The notes beneath the pieces are model-generated. The model worked only from the letters and a program-made list of their open reading frames with translations. It was not told the origin of the DNA and searched no databases. From contig CAYXVU010000015.1 of assembly GCA_964468725.1 (NCBI GenBank), positions 1-45,749 on the forward strand: DNA of 45,749 nucleotides, given 5' to 3'. The translations under genes and the position numbers were made by a program. Source of the stretch: CAYXVU01 sp964468725 (lineage in GTDB: Bacteria > Acidobacteriota > Blastocatellia > UBA7656). Of this stretch, positions 16,350 to 24,938 are shown in pieces (the first letter of the stretch is position 1; every line of letters starts with the position of its first letter).

Positions 16350-17891
16350 CTACTGCCGCGCCGGGAGGGCGCTGTCAATGAATTTGTCTACGTCTTGTTT
16401 GAGCTTCGCCAGTTCTTTGATGTCAATGTACATCATGTGCCCCGCTTCGTAGTACGCCGTCGAGATGTTGCGCCGCACGCTGGCATCAAGCGGCATGTGG
16501 TCGAAGGTGTACTCCGCAGCAAAGTACGGCGTCGCCATGTCGTAATAGCCAAAAGCGACGAAGACTTTCATGTAGGGATTTTTCGCAAAGGCGCTGCGCA
16601 AAGCCGTGCTCGTATCCACATAGTTATTATTGACGCCCCAATTCCATGCGCCCAGCCCGCCGCCCAAAATGAAATACTCAAGGTCGGATTTGAAACCTAA
16701 CTCGGCGCGCAGATAGTTATTCATCACCGCCGTGTAGGGCGCGCGAATCGCCGTCATACTCGGATCGAAGTCGGGGCGTTCGGTGGCGGCGTTGGCATCC
16801 ATGCCTTTGAAGCGGCTATCCAATCTGCCAGTCGTGCGCTTTTGATCGCGCAACAACTCTTTGTTGAACTTGCCAAGATCAACGCGCAGGTTGGCGTTGT
16901 CAATGAACTCTTTGCTCACCCCGGTGTAGCGCGCCATCTTTTCAATCACCGCGTGGCGTTCCTGCGCGCTCATTCGCGCCCCTTTGGTGAGCGCCTGATT
17001 GTATTCGTTAAGCGTCCACTTTTCGGCTTCATCCAGCACTTGTCGGAGCGGCTTTGATTGCAAATCCGGCGGCAGCTTTTTGTGATACCAAGCGGTTGCC
17101 GTGTACGAAGGCAGAATCAACAAGAAAGACAGATCATTGCCCGCCGCGAAATCTACCGTCTGAAAATTCATGATCGTCGAAATCAAGAGCACCCCGTTGA
17201 AGGCGATACCTTTGTCAACCAGCAGGCCGGAGAGTCCCGCCGCGCGCGTCGTGCCGTAGCTTTCACCGACCAAAAAGAGCGGCGACGACCAACGCTCATA
17301 GCGCGTCAGGTACATGCGAATGAATTCGCCGACCGATTGCAAATCGCCGTTAAGTCCGAAAAATTTGCTCGCCAGATCGGGGCGCGTGGCGCGACTGTAG
17401 CCCGTGCCCACCGGATCAATGAAGACGAGGTCGGTTTTATCCAGCCAAGTGTGTTCGTTTTCGACCATCTGATAGGGCGGCGCAGGCAGTCCGCCATCGT
17501 CGAGCATGCGAACCCGCTTCGGGCCGAGCGCGCCCAGATGCAACCACACCGAAGACGAGCCGGGGCCGCCGTTGAAAGAGAACATCAACGGGCGTTCGGC
17601 GGCGCGCGTCTGCCCGTCCAGCGTGTAGGCCATAAAGAAGATGCGCGCTTCGGTTTCGCCGGTCGCGTTTTTGATGGGCATAAAGCCGGTCGTCACTGTG
17701 TACTTCAACGATCTGCTTCCGGCTTTGATTTCATGGCGTGTGACCACCGGCGGTTCATCGGGCATGGGCGGCGCGGGTCGGGCTTGATCGGACGGTCGCG
17801 CTTCGGATTGGCGCGCGGTTTCGGATTGTTGAGTCGGTCGTTGCGACGCGGGAAAGAGCAGAGCGAGCGATAGGAGGAGAGCAGCAATCAT
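16350..17891 (-). CDS. Secreted S10-type serine carboxypeptidase-like protein
   Basis: 513 residues. N-terminal signal IAALLLSLALLFPA, then a proline-rich linker. The catalytic domain has FSFNGGPGSSS (oxyanion loop, about 104-114), IDPVGTGYS and the nucleophile Ser211 in FLVGESYGTTRAAG. The distal Asp/His part includes FGYYDMATPY and AGHMMYID near the C-terminus. This matches bacterial peptidase S10 proteins that are common in Acidobacteriota. It is predicted to act outside the cytoplasm at acidic pH (family knowledge). It is 41 bases downstream of zapA on the same strand, so read-through is possible. Confidence 0.88.
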   Translation of the reverse strand: MIAALLLSLALLFPASQRPTQQSETARQSEARPSDQARPAPPMPDEPPVVTRHEIKAGSRSLKYTVTTGFMPIKNATGETEARIFFMAYTLDGQTRAAERPLMFSFNGGPGSSSVWLHLGALGPKRVRMLDDGGLPAPPYQMVENEHTWLDKTDLVFIDPVGTGYSRATRPDLASKFFGLNGDLQSVGEFIRMYLTRYERWSSPLFLVGESYGTTRAAGLSGLLVDKGIAFNGVLLISTIMNFQTVDFAAGNDLSFLLILPSYTATAWYHKKLPPDLQSKPLRQVLDEAEKWTLNEYNQALTKGARMSAQERHAVIEKMARYTGVSKEFIDNANLRVDLGKFNKELLRDQKRTTGRLDSRFKGMDANAATERPDFDPSMTAIRAPYTAVMNNYLRAELGFKSDLEYFILGGGLGAWNWGVNNNYVDTSTALRSAFAKNPYMKVFVAFGYYDMATPYFAAEYTFDHMPLDASVRRNISTAYYEAGHMMYIDIKELAKLKQDVDKFIDSALPARQ

Positions 17892-17932
17892 CGGGTTTAC
17901 CTCGCAGGTGAAAATCGGGCCGTTCGTCTGAC

Positions 17933-18250
17933 TTACTTGGTTGGGTCGAACGTATTGGTGCGGAGAAATTGATCGAGCAAATCGGCGTATTTGGCGCTAC
18001 GTTTGGCGATCTCGTCGTCGGTCTCTTCCATCTCGCGGCGCGATTGATACAACTCGTCGGCGATCTGCAAAGCGGCGAGGATGGCAACGCGCAGCGAGTC
18101 AACGGTCATGGTGGCGCTGGCGATTTCATTCATTCGACGATCAACGTGCGCCGCCAGTTGGTGAATGTACTCTTCGTCGTGGTCGCTGCGCAGATTGTAG
18201 GTCTGATTATAGATGACGACCTTGTAGGATTGGCTCGGACTGTTTTCCAT
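17933..18250 (-). CDS. zapA: Cell division protein ZapA
   Basis: 105 residues. The N-terminus YKVVIYNQTYNLRSDHDEEY is the typical ZapA head, followed by VDRRMNEIA, DSLRVAILAALQIADELY and a coiled-coil tail. ZapA tetramers cross-link FtsZ filaments at the division ring. Its place after pheT and a small coiled-coil gene is a common bacterial arrangement (pheS-pheT-zapA). Confidence 0.87.
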   Translation of the reverse strand: MENSPSQSYKVVIYNQTYNLRSDHDEEYIHQLAAHVDRRMNEIASATMTVDSLRVAILAALQIADELYQSRREMEETDDEIAKRSAKYADLLDQFLRTNTFDPTK

Positions 18251-18309
18251 AATCTCGCGCGTTCGTCGGTTGAGAAGTTATCGGGAAGCGAAGGGCTGCC
18301 GCAGGCGGC

Positions 18310-18591
18310 CTACTTCTTCGCCGTTTCCGCCGCTTCGATGTCGAGGACGGCGATGGCATCGAGCATGGCTTCGACTTTGAGTTTCATGTGATCGCGCTCG
18401 CCCAACAGGCGTTCGACTTGCAACTCCAAGCGTTCTTTCTCGTCGGTGATTTGGCTGAGTTCGCGGCGCAAACTCAAGACTTCACGCTCTAAGGCTTCGC
18501 GCTCTTGCCGTTCGCGTTTGAACTGTTCGATGGTGCGATAGATTTTGTCTTCGAGGTGCGAAAATTTTTCTAGTCCGTAAATCGCGCTCAC
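18310..18591 (-). CDS. ZapB-like small coiled-coil protein
   Basis: About 93 residues, nearly all heptad coiled coil (LEDKIYRTIEQFKRERQE onwards) ending in a short helix DAIAVLDIEA. The GTG at 18591 has AGGGGG five bases upstream; the in-frame TTG at 18606 lacks one. It lies between pheT and zapA, and a small coiled-coil protein in front of zapA suggests a division-ring accessory role like ZapB. That assignment is by context and shape, not by sequence identity. Confidence 0.65.
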   Translation of the reverse strand: MSAIYGLEKFSHLEDKIYRTIEQFKRERQEREALEREVLSLRRELSQITDEKERLELQVERLLGERDHMKLKVEAMLDAIAVLDIEAAETAKK

Positions 18592-18673
18592 GGCTTCCCC
18601 CTTCAATCAGGACGAAGGCGACAGGCTAAGGGATGAAGTGGAACCGATCTCTTTTCGGACGTCGCGGGCTAAC

Positions 18674-18717
18674 GATCATCCTTCATCCTTTATCTTTCAT
18701 CCTGCATTCTTCACCCG
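18674..18717 (-). repeat. Degenerate GGATGAA tandem repeat
   Basis: Read on the minus strand the spacer behind pheT contains GGGTGAAGAATGCAGGATGA followed by AGATAAAGGATGAAGGATGA. This is a loose tandem array of GGATGAA-like units, related to those at 35442-35505 and 11502-11519. Confidence 0.5.
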
Positions 18718-20763
18718 TTATCGTAATTGTGCTGCAAAGCGTTGTGCCAACATCTCCCGAACGCGTTCGTGCAAGGCATTGGCTTCTTCGTCGGTCAGAG
18801 TGCGCTCGTCGCTGCGATAGGTGATGCGGAAGGCGAGCGAGTGCAGCCCATCGGGAATCCCTTTGCCTTGGTAGCGATCAAAGACCTTAATGGCAACGAT
18901 CTCTCGGATGCCGAGTTCGCCGATGGCCGTTTCAATTGCGCCCCACGTCGCGGATTCAGGGAGGAGCGCCGAAACATCACGAGAAGCCGAGGGGAATCTG
19001 GGCAAGGCGCTGTAGCGCACCGTGTCGGCAACCAATTCAAGCAGGTTGCCAAACTTGATTTCCGCGACATAAACCGGCTGGCGGAACTTATACAGTGCCG
19101 CAATGCGCGGGTGCAAACGACCCAGTGTAGCGACTCCTTCACCATCCCTGACGAACACCGCAGCCTGTCCGGGATGCAGGTATTCTACACTCGCTCTCTC
19201 AATTGTAAAGCCTGAGAGATTCAGCCCCGCCAACAGGTTTTCGACTGCCCCTTTCAAATCGTAATAATCCACTTCGCGTTGCTCGCGCCAATCATCGGCA
19301 ACGACTGCGCCGGTCATCACCAGACTCAAGGTTTCATGCTCTACGGGGCGCTCACTTTCTTTTACAGCGGCGAAAATTTTGCCCACTTCGAACAGCTTCA
19401 CATCGCGGTTGCCGTGATTGAAGTTTACCTGCAAGCTATCGAGCAACCCGGTGAGCAAAGAAGCGCGCATGTCGGCGGCGTTCACATCAATTGGGTTGGT
19501 CAAGGCGACGGTTGCTTGGCCGGAACGAAAGAGGCTGTCGCGTTCGTGATTGACGAAACTGAACGAAATCGCTTCGTGAAATCCCGCATCCATCAACACG
19601 CGCCGCACTTGACGGCGACGGTCTTCGTGTTCGAGGTAATGGCCGAAGCCGCCCCACTCCGGCAAAGTGGTAGCGATGTTTTCATAGCCAACGTGGCGCG
19701 CCACTTCTTCGACCAAATCCTCTTCGCGGGCGATGTCTACGCGAAACGGCGGCGCGATGGCCGACAACTTCTTCTCTTCGCTTTGCACTTCGACTTCGAA
19801 TTCGAGGGCGCGCAAAATCGCTGCTGACGGCTCAATCCCTACTTTCAACCCGGTCAGCTTTTCGACGCGCGACTCGCGCAAACTGACGGCTTCACGGGTG
19901 ATGCGGGTCGGATGAACATCAATCACTCCGGCGAGAATTTCACCCCCCGCAATCTCTGCGATCAACTCGGCGACGCGGTCGGCGGCGCGCGCTTGTCCGC
20001 TGGGGTCAATGCCGCGCGCGAAACGATAGGACGCTTCGCTATCGAGTCCGAGCGCGCGCGATGTTGCGCGCACCGAAGCGGGCAGGAAGTAGGCGCTTTC
20101 GATCAATACATCGGTGGTCGTGTCGCTGATTTCAGTCTCTTCGCCGCCCATCACTCCGGCGAGGGCGACGGCGCGATCCGCATCGGCGATGACGAGCATG
20201 TCGGGATGCAATTTGCGCGTCACTCCGTCAAGCGTCTTCAACTCTTCGCCCGCCTGCGCGCGCCGCACGATGATGTGGCGATTGTGCAAGGTGTTCAGAT
20301 CGAAGGCGTGCGTAGGCTGTCCCAATTCGAACATCACATAGTTGGTGATGTCCGCGATGTTGTTGACCGAGCGTTGGCCAACAGCGACGAGCCGGTCAAT
20401 CAGCCATTGCGGCGAAGGCGCGACTTTGACGCCGCGCACGATGCGTCCGGCATAGCGGTGACACAATTCCGCATCGTGAATTTCGATCTTTGCCAGACTG
20501 GCCGCCGTCTCGCTGCTCTCAGTGAGCTTGACCTGCGGTTGCGTCAAGGTCGTGCCGCATACCACTGCGGCTTCGCGCGCGATGCCGAGGTGTGACAGGG
20601 CGTCGGGACGGTTTGAGGTCAGGTCGAAGTCGAGTACGAAATCGTCGCCGACTTCTTCGATGACTTCGACGGCAAGCCCGACCATGGTCATCTTTTCCGC
20701 CAGTTGTTTGGCATCCAGCGTGAGCGGCACGAGTTGGCCGAGCCATTGATAACTGATCTTCAT
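18718..20763 (-). CDS. pheT: Phenylalanyl-tRNA synthetase beta subunit, short form
   Basis: 681 residues. The N-terminal piece MKISYQWLGQLVPLTLDAKQ ends in GDDFVLDFDLTSNRPDALSH. In typical bacterial PheT about 115 residues of an EMAP/OB tRNA-binding domain lie between these two stretches, and here they are absent. The B3/B4 editing domain (SVNNIADITNYVMFELGQP), B5 domain, catalytic-like module (HVGYENIATTLPE) and C-terminal anticodon-binding FDX-ACB domain (FPSASRDVSALLPE ... SLAFRITYRSDERTLTDEEA) follow in order. The start codon overlaps the stop of the upstream 575-residue gene (ATGA), implying translational coupling. It charges tRNA-Phe together with PheS. Confidence 0.95.
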   Translation of the reverse strand: MKISYQWLGQLVPLTLDAKQLAEKMTMVGLAVEVIEEVGDDFVLDFDLTSNRPDALSHLGIAREAAVVCGTTLTQPQVKLTESSETAASLAKIEIHDAELCHRYAGRIVRGVKVAPSPQWLIDRLVAVGQRSVNNIADITNYVMFELGQPTHAFDLNTLHNRHIIVRRAQAGEELKTLDGVTRKLHPDMLVIADADRAVALAGVMGGEETEISDTTTDVLIESAYFLPASVRATSRALGLDSEASYRFARGIDPSGQARAADRVAELIAEIAGGEILAGVIDVHPTRITREAVSLRESRVEKLTGLKVGIEPSAAILRALEFEVEVQSEEKKLSAIAPPFRVDIAREEDLVEEVARHVGYENIATTLPEWGGFGHYLEHEDRRRQVRRVLMDAGFHEAISFSFVNHERDSLFRSGQATVALTNPIDVNAADMRASLLTGLLDSLQVNFNHGNRDVKLFEVGKIFAAVKESERPVEHETLSLVMTGAVVADDWREQREVDYYDLKGAVENLLAGLNLSGFTIERASVEYLHPGQAAVFVRDGEGVATLGRLHPRIAALYKFRQPVYVAEIKFGNLLELVADTVRYSALPRFPSASRDVSALLPESATWGAIETAIGELGIREIVAIKVFDRYQGKGIPDGLHSLAFRITYRSDERTLTDEEANALHERVREMLAQRFAAQLR

Positions 20764-22487
20764 TTGATTCTGTAGCCTTTTTCTTCGTTATTAAAAATCC
20801 AACCGACGACTTCCCCGATGCGAATCTCTTCGCTGCGAAACGCGGCCATATTGATGGCTGCCGAACCTTGTCGGTGAATTGTCTGTGCCGAGCGCAGCAT
20901 GTGGCGAAAGCGTTGCTGCCAGCGTTCGATGTTCTGCGGTCTGAGGTCGAGCCAGCCGCGCTCCGCCCATTGCTCAATCGCCGTCGCCGTGATGGCGAGT
21001 CTCGATTGCCCCGCATATTCCGGCACATTGATGCGCGGGCCGCGAATCAGGCGATTGCCTTCAGGGGGCAAGATCGGCACACCAATGGAGATGATGGTAT
21101 TGCGCAACTCCTGATGGCGTTGCAGGTAGCGCCACAAGAGAGCGGACACCTCTTCGGCGCTGGCTTCGACGACTGCCGCCAGCGTTTGGTACTTCATGCG
21201 TAAGAGATAGGCTTCGTAGAGCAGCTTGGTCAATTTCGGCGGCCCCAAATCGCCAGTGGCAATCGAAGGCGAGTTCTTCTCATTTTCCAAGCGGCGCAAG
21301 GCTTCGATGGCGGAGCCGCGCAGATAGCCTGCGCGATAGCTCGGCGCCATAATCGCCCCGTCAATCGCGGCAATCACATCCACGCCCGTGTTGCTGCCTT
21401 TGATTTCGAGGACGACGTTTTGCGCGATCTCTTCAGGGGTGACGAACTCCATCTGATTGAGCGCGGTCACGGCTTCGAACTCGCCGCGCGCGAAGAAGCC
21501 GTTTTCACCGGTGTCTATGCCGACCATTTCGAGATCGCCGAGGCGCTTGAATTTGTCACGCGGCAGCGCCAATTCCAAGTCGCCCGCCAGCATCTGCGTG
21601 CGCGGGTTGTAGATGGCGACGGGCGAATTGTCGCGGCGATTTTTAAGCGATTGATACGTCACCTTCTTGTAGCCGATCATCGCCGCCGGTTTGATCTCTT
21701 TGACGATGGGGCCGTCGGGCGTGCGCGCCATCAGAAACATCAAGCCGGTATGCGCGAAGGCGACAGCCGTCTTCGACATCAGTTTGGCAGAAGGCTTCTC
21801 TTCGCCGTGCGTGTAGGGAATGTTGAGTCCCATGCCGCCGGTTCCGGTGGTGCCGACTTTAACATAGACGCGCGTGCCGACTTCGACCATCGCTCGATAG
21901 AGCAGTTGGGTGTGGCGGATGAGTTGCGGAATGGATTGCGAGACCAGCAAAGTTTCGAGGGTGCGCTCAAAGGCTTTGCGATTATCCCATAGCTGTTTGA
22001 GGTCGCGTTCGGCGATGCGCTCGTCAAGAAAATCAATCGTTTTGCGGACTTCGATGGAGTTCGTATAGACATCCTGATAGCTGATGCCGGATGCGGTGTT
22101 GACGCAATCAATAATGATGTTTGGGCGATGCTGACGCACGGCTTGCGCGAGCAGCGACTTTTCGTAAGCCGCGTCGAGCGATCCGAAGAGGTCTTCATAG
22201 AGGGCGCGGCGGCGGGCGGGGCTGGCCATCAATTCGCTACGATCTTCTTTGGCGAGTTCCGCGCGCACGAAGAGATTGCCCCACAACTCAACGAAGCGAA
22301 TGGCGGGAAACTCTTTCTTCAGATCGTGGACGACATCGCGCACTTCTTTGTGATAGAGCGAGGCGATAAGGATGGTTTCGGGTTTGAGTTCGCGGGCGAT
22401 TTGATGGGCGATCTGTACACCGACCAAGCCCGCACCGCCGAGGATTAAACAGGATTTATCGGTTATTTGTGTTGAGGCTGCGGCCAT
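20760..22487 (-). CDS. Unfamiliar Rossmann-fold protein encoded between pheS and pheT
   Basis: 575 residues. The N-terminus has a dinucleotide-binding glycine motif (CLILGGAGLVGVQIAHQIA) with a following ETILIASLYHKE that could select the cofactor. VNTASGISYQDVYTNSI and GTTGTGGMGLNIPYTHGEE follow. The remainder is helical with no family I recognise; it would likely be labelled SDR or epimerase-like. The stop overlaps the pheT start by four bases and it reads in the same direction, so it is almost certainly cotranscribed with both synthetase subunits. No Shine-Dalgarno is visible before the ATG; instead an AT-rich stretch (TATAAA) precedes it. Function unknown. Confidence 0.8.
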   Translation of the reverse strand: MAAASTQITDKSCLILGGAGLVGVQIAHQIARELKPETILIASLYHKEVRDVVHDLKKEFPAIRFVELWGNLFVRAELAKEDRSELMASPARRRALYEDLFGSLDAAYEKSLLAQAVRQHRPNIIIDCVNTASGISYQDVYTNSIEVRKTIDFLDERIAERDLKQLWDNRKAFERTLETLLVSQSIPQLIRHTQLLYRAMVEVGTRVYVKVGTTGTGGMGLNIPYTHGEEKPSAKLMSKTAVAFAHTGLMFLMARTPDGPIVKEIKPAAMIGYKKVTYQSLKNRRDNSPVAIYNPRTQMLAGDLELALPRDKFKRLGDLEMVGIDTGENGFFARGEFEAVTALNQMEFVTPEEIAQNVVLEIKGSNTGVDVIAAIDGAIMAPSYRAGYLRGSAIEALRRLENEKNSPSIATGDLGPPKLTKLLYEAYLLRMKYQTLAAVVEASAEEVSALLWRYLQRHQELRNTIISIGVPILPPEGNRLIRGPRINVPEYAGQSRLAITATAIEQWAERGWLDLRPQNIERWQQRFRHMLRSAQTIHRQGSAAINMAAFRSEEIRIGEVVGWIFNNEEKGYRIK

Positions 22488-22504
22488 TCGTTTTTTATAC
22501 GCAG

Positions 22505-22559
22505 CCCCGGATGTACGGTCTGAAGCGCAGACCGCTCAGTGATCTGCATGCATCCGGGG
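22505..22559 (-). promoter_or_regulatory. Nested hairpin between pheS and the 575-residue gene
   Basis: Outer arms CCCCGGATG (22505-22513) and CATCCGGGG (22551-22559) enclose a perfect inner hairpin CGGTCTG/CAGACCG with a five-base loop (22516-22534). It fills most of the 92-base spacer in the operon. There is no T-tract, so it may set transcript stability or processing between pheS and the next gene, or be a REP-like repeat. Confidence 0.5.
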
Positions 22560-22579
22560 GACGGTTACAATAGCTCTGT

Positions 22580-23605
22580 CTAGGCAAACTGTTCGAGGAA
22601 CCGCACGTCGTTTTCGTAGAGCAGGCGGATGTCGTCAATGTCATACATGCGCGCCGCCATCCGATCAATGCCAAGACCAAAAGCAAATCCCGAATACTCT
22701 TCCGGGTCAATATTGGCAACCCGCAAGACGTTCGGATGCACCATGCCGCAACCTCCCAACTCGATCCATCCCGACCCTTTACATACGCGGCATCCGCTGC
22801 CCGCGCAGACGTAGCATTGGAAATCCATCTCCGCGCCGGGTTCAACGAAGGGGAAGTAGGAGGGGCGAAAGCGCGTCTTGAGCCCCGCGCCATACATCAG
22901 TTCGACGAAGGTTTGCAGCGTGCCTTTCAAATCGCCAAGCGTGATCCGGCGGTCAACATTGAGACCTTCGAGTTGAAAGAACATCGGGTTGTGAGTCGGG
23001 TCGGGCGTATCGCGCCGAAAGACGCGACCGGGCGCGATGATGCGCAGCGGCGGTTGGCGCCTCTGCATGGCATGAATCTGCACGGTCGAAGTCTGCGACC
23101 GCAGCGCCAAGTCTTCCGAGACATAGAAGGTGTCTGCCGATTCACGCGCCGGATGGCCGGGCGGAATGTTGAGGGCGTCAAAATTATAAAAGCTGGTATC
23201 AATCTCCGGGCCGTCTTCGACGGTGTAGCCCATGGCGACAAAGATATCTTCGATCTTTTGCCGCAACAAGGTGATGGGGTGCAGATGTCCGGGTTTGAAC
23301 CGCGTGCCGGGCAGACTGACATCAATCGCCTCGCGGTCGAGAGCGGCAGCGGCGGCCTGATTGGCAAATCGCTCTGTGAGTTGCGCGATGGCCGATTCAA
23401 TCTCTGCGCTCAATTGATTGACCATCTGCCCGAAAGCGGCGCGCGCGTCGGCGGCAAGCGACCCGATGCGTTTCTTTTCGGCGACCAAGAGGCCGGACTT
23501 TCTGCCAAGATACTGATCGCGCAGCCCGGTTACATCGGCGGCGCTGGCGACGCGGCTGGCATCGGCTTGAAACTGCTCTTTGATCTGGCGGAGTCTGTCA
23601 TCCAT
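22580..23605 (-). CDS. pheS: Phenylalanyl-tRNA synthetase alpha subunit
   Basis: 341 residues, the normal length. An N-terminal coiled coil is followed by the class II catalytic domain: motif 1 HPITLLRQKIEDIFVAMGY, GPEIDTSFYNFDALNIP with HPAR, motif 2 RRDTPDPTHNPMFFQLEGL, and motif 3 GFAFGLGIDRMAARMY. KGSGWIELGGCGMVHPNV is also present. CYVCAGSGCRVCKGSGW shows four cysteines in two C-x2-C pairs, an apparent zinc knuckle seen in part of the bacterial PheS proteins. It forms the alpha2beta2 enzyme with PheT. No ribosome site precedes the ATG; a perfect hairpin lies there instead. Confidence 0.96.
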   Translation of the reverse strand: MDDRLRQIKEQFQADASRVASAADVTGLRDQYLGRKSGLLVAEKKRIGSLAADARAAFGQMVNQLSAEIESAIAQLTERFANQAAAAALDREAIDVSLPGTRFKPGHLHPITLLRQKIEDIFVAMGYTVEDGPEIDTSFYNFDALNIPPGHPARESADTFYVSEDLALRSQTSTVQIHAMQRRQPPLRIIAPGRVFRRDTPDPTHNPMFFQLEGLNVDRRITLGDLKGTLQTFVELMYGAGLKTRFRPSYFPFVEPGAEMDFQCYVCAGSGCRVCKGSGWIELGGCGMVHPNVLRVANIDPEEYSGFAFGLGIDRMAARMYDIDDIRLLYENDVRFLEQFA

Positions 23606-23614
23606 AAGGAGAAG

Positions 23615-23638
23615 GCAGAGCCGCGTGCGCGGCTCTGC
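23615..23638 (-). promoter_or_regulatory. Perfect 11-bp hairpin in the rplT-pheS spacer
   Basis: GCAGAGCCGCG and CGCGGCTCTGC form an 11-bp stem with a two-base loop (effectively ten with four). On the transcript it is followed by CUUCUCCUU and at once by the pheS AUG. It could attenuate or terminate transcription between the ribosomal genes and pheS, or hide the start codon, as pheST is attenuated downstream of rplT in enterics. The T content after the stem is modest. Confidence 0.5.
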
Positions 23639-23645
23639 TCACCGG

Positions 23646-24017
23646 TTAGGCAGCGCGACTGTCGTCAATCGCCTGCTTGGCTTTATTGGTGATTTCGCTG
23701 AAGGCCGCCGAGTCGTTGACGGCGATGTCAGCGAGCACTTTGCGATCCAGATTGATGCCTGCCAGTTTGAGGCCATGCATAAATTGACTGTAGCTCAGAC
23801 CATTGGCGCGTGAGGCAGCGCCGATGCGAACGATCCATAGGGAGCGGAAATCGCGCTTCTTCAGTTTGCGTCCCGTAAAGGCGAAGTTGAGCGAGCGCTC
23901 GACTTGCTCTTTGGCATGGCGATAGAGTTTGCTCTTCGTGCCGCGATAGCCGCGGGCTAATTCGAGAATCCCTTTGCGTTTCTGTAATCGTTTGTTTCCA
24001 CGTTTTGCGCGAGGCAT
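23646..24017 (-). CDS. rplT: 50S ribosomal protein L20
   Basis: 123 residues, standard length: PRAKRGNKRLQKRKGILELA, GYRGTKSKLYRHAKEQVERS, RDFRSLWIVRIGAASRANGL and KLAGINLDRKVLADIA are all diagnostic. It is an assembly protein of the large subunit and in several bacteria a repressor of its own operon. Start ATG follows GGAGGG. It lies between rpmI and pheS as usual. Confidence 0.98.
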   Translation of the reverse strand: MPRAKRGNKRLQKRKGILELARGYRGTKSKLYRHAKEQVERSLNFAFTGRKLKKRDFRSLWIVRIGAASRANGLSYSQFMHGLKLAGINLDRKVLADIAVNDSAAFSEITNKAKQAIDDSRAA

Positions 24018-24149
24018 AAGTCCCTCCTACGGCAATTGCGGATCGCGGCTGATCGTTTCGTAACGGTGACCCTGCTGACCTCTCGATGCTGCCATATCCG
24101 AATCGCCAATCCCAAAATTACCATTCGGTTTCCCGGTTCAAATGACCGC

Positions 24150-24353
24150 TTAGTTGCGACCGTAGGGCAGCATCTTCTTGATGCCGGGCGTATCGGCATC
24201 TGACGCGATGACATCAATGTCGAGCGCGCGTTTGCGCTTGGCAGTCTTTTTGGTCAAGATGTGGCGAGCGTGCGAGTGGCCGCGCTTGACCTTCCCACTG
24301 GCGGTGAGGCGAAACCGCTTGGCTGCGCCTTTATGAGTCTTAAGTTTCGGCAT
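24150..24353 (-). CDS. rpmI: 50S ribosomal protein L35
   Basis: 67 residues, typical size. PKLKTHKGAAKRFRLTASGK followed by VKRGHSHARHILTKKTAKRK is the L35 signature. GGAGG lies before the ATG. It follows infC by 27 bases; a 132-base spacer separates it from rplT. Confidence 0.97.
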   Translation of the reverse strand: MPKLKTHKGAAKRFRLTASGKVKRGHSHARHILTKKTAKRKRALDIDVIASDADTPGIKKMLPYGRN

Positions 24354-24380
24354 AATTCCTCCTATGAATCTGAATCACGA

Positions 24381-24938
24381 TCATTTCGTCTTTTTGGGCG
24401 AGAGCATGATGAACATGTTCATCCCTTCCAGCTTGGGTGTGCCCTCCACCTGCGCGACCTCGGCAAGCTCGCCTTCGAGGCGTTTGAGCAAAGCGATGCC
24501 CAGTTCTTTATGGGTAATCTCGCGTCCGCGAAAATGGATGGTCGCTTTAACCTTGTCGCCCTCATGCAGCATGCGGATGGCATTGTTCTTTTTGAAGGTA
24601 TAGTCATGTTCGTCCGTGCCCGGTCGGAACTTGATCTCTTTGACGGTGATGAAGGTCTGTTTCGACTTCGCCTCTTTGGCTTTCTTTTTTTGCTCGTATT
24701 GAAATTTGCCGAAGTTGATGATGCGACACACGGGCGGTTGCGCTTGCGGCGCGATTTCAACCAGGTCAAGCCCTTTGCTATCGGCCAGCGCCAGCGCCTG
24801 TTGCGGCGACATGATTCCCAGTTGCGAGCCGTCTTCGTCTATGACACGAATCTCGCGGGCACGTATGCGTTCGTTGACGCGCACCGAAGGCCCACGGTCT
24901 CGCCGGTCTCTCCCTCCACCTCTGTGAAAGCTGCTAAT
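24381..24938 (-). CDS. infC: Translation initiation factor IF-3, predicted AUU start
   Basis: About 185 residues: N domain RVNERIRAREIRVIDEDGSQ with PPVCRIINFGKFQYEQ, linker KKKAKEAKSKQ, and C domain IKFRPGTDEHDYTFK, HFRGREITHKELG. The frame is open from a TTG at 24962, but the only good ribosome site (GGGAGGA) is placed seven bases before an ATT at 24936-24938, with no ATG nearby. AUU or a similar rare codon is the classic infC start that lets IF-3 repress its own translation. I therefore set the start there; a plain TTG start at 24962 has no ribosome site. First gene of the translation block. Confidence 0.9.
   Translation of the reverse strand: MSSFHRGGGRDRRDRGPSVRVNERIRAREIRVIDEDGSQLGIMSPQQALALADSKGLDLVEIAPQAQPPVCRIINFGKFQYEQKKKAKEAKSKQTFITVKEIKFRPGTDEHDYTFKKNNAIRMLHEGDKVKATIHFRGREITHKELGIALLKRLEGELAEVAQVEGTPKLEGMNMFIMLSPKKTK

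Noticed and set aside
19912..20595. 227-residue plus-strand open frame, and similar frames over pheST and the 575-residue gene
   Set aside because: Shadows of strongly supported minus-strand genes; no recognisable motifs.
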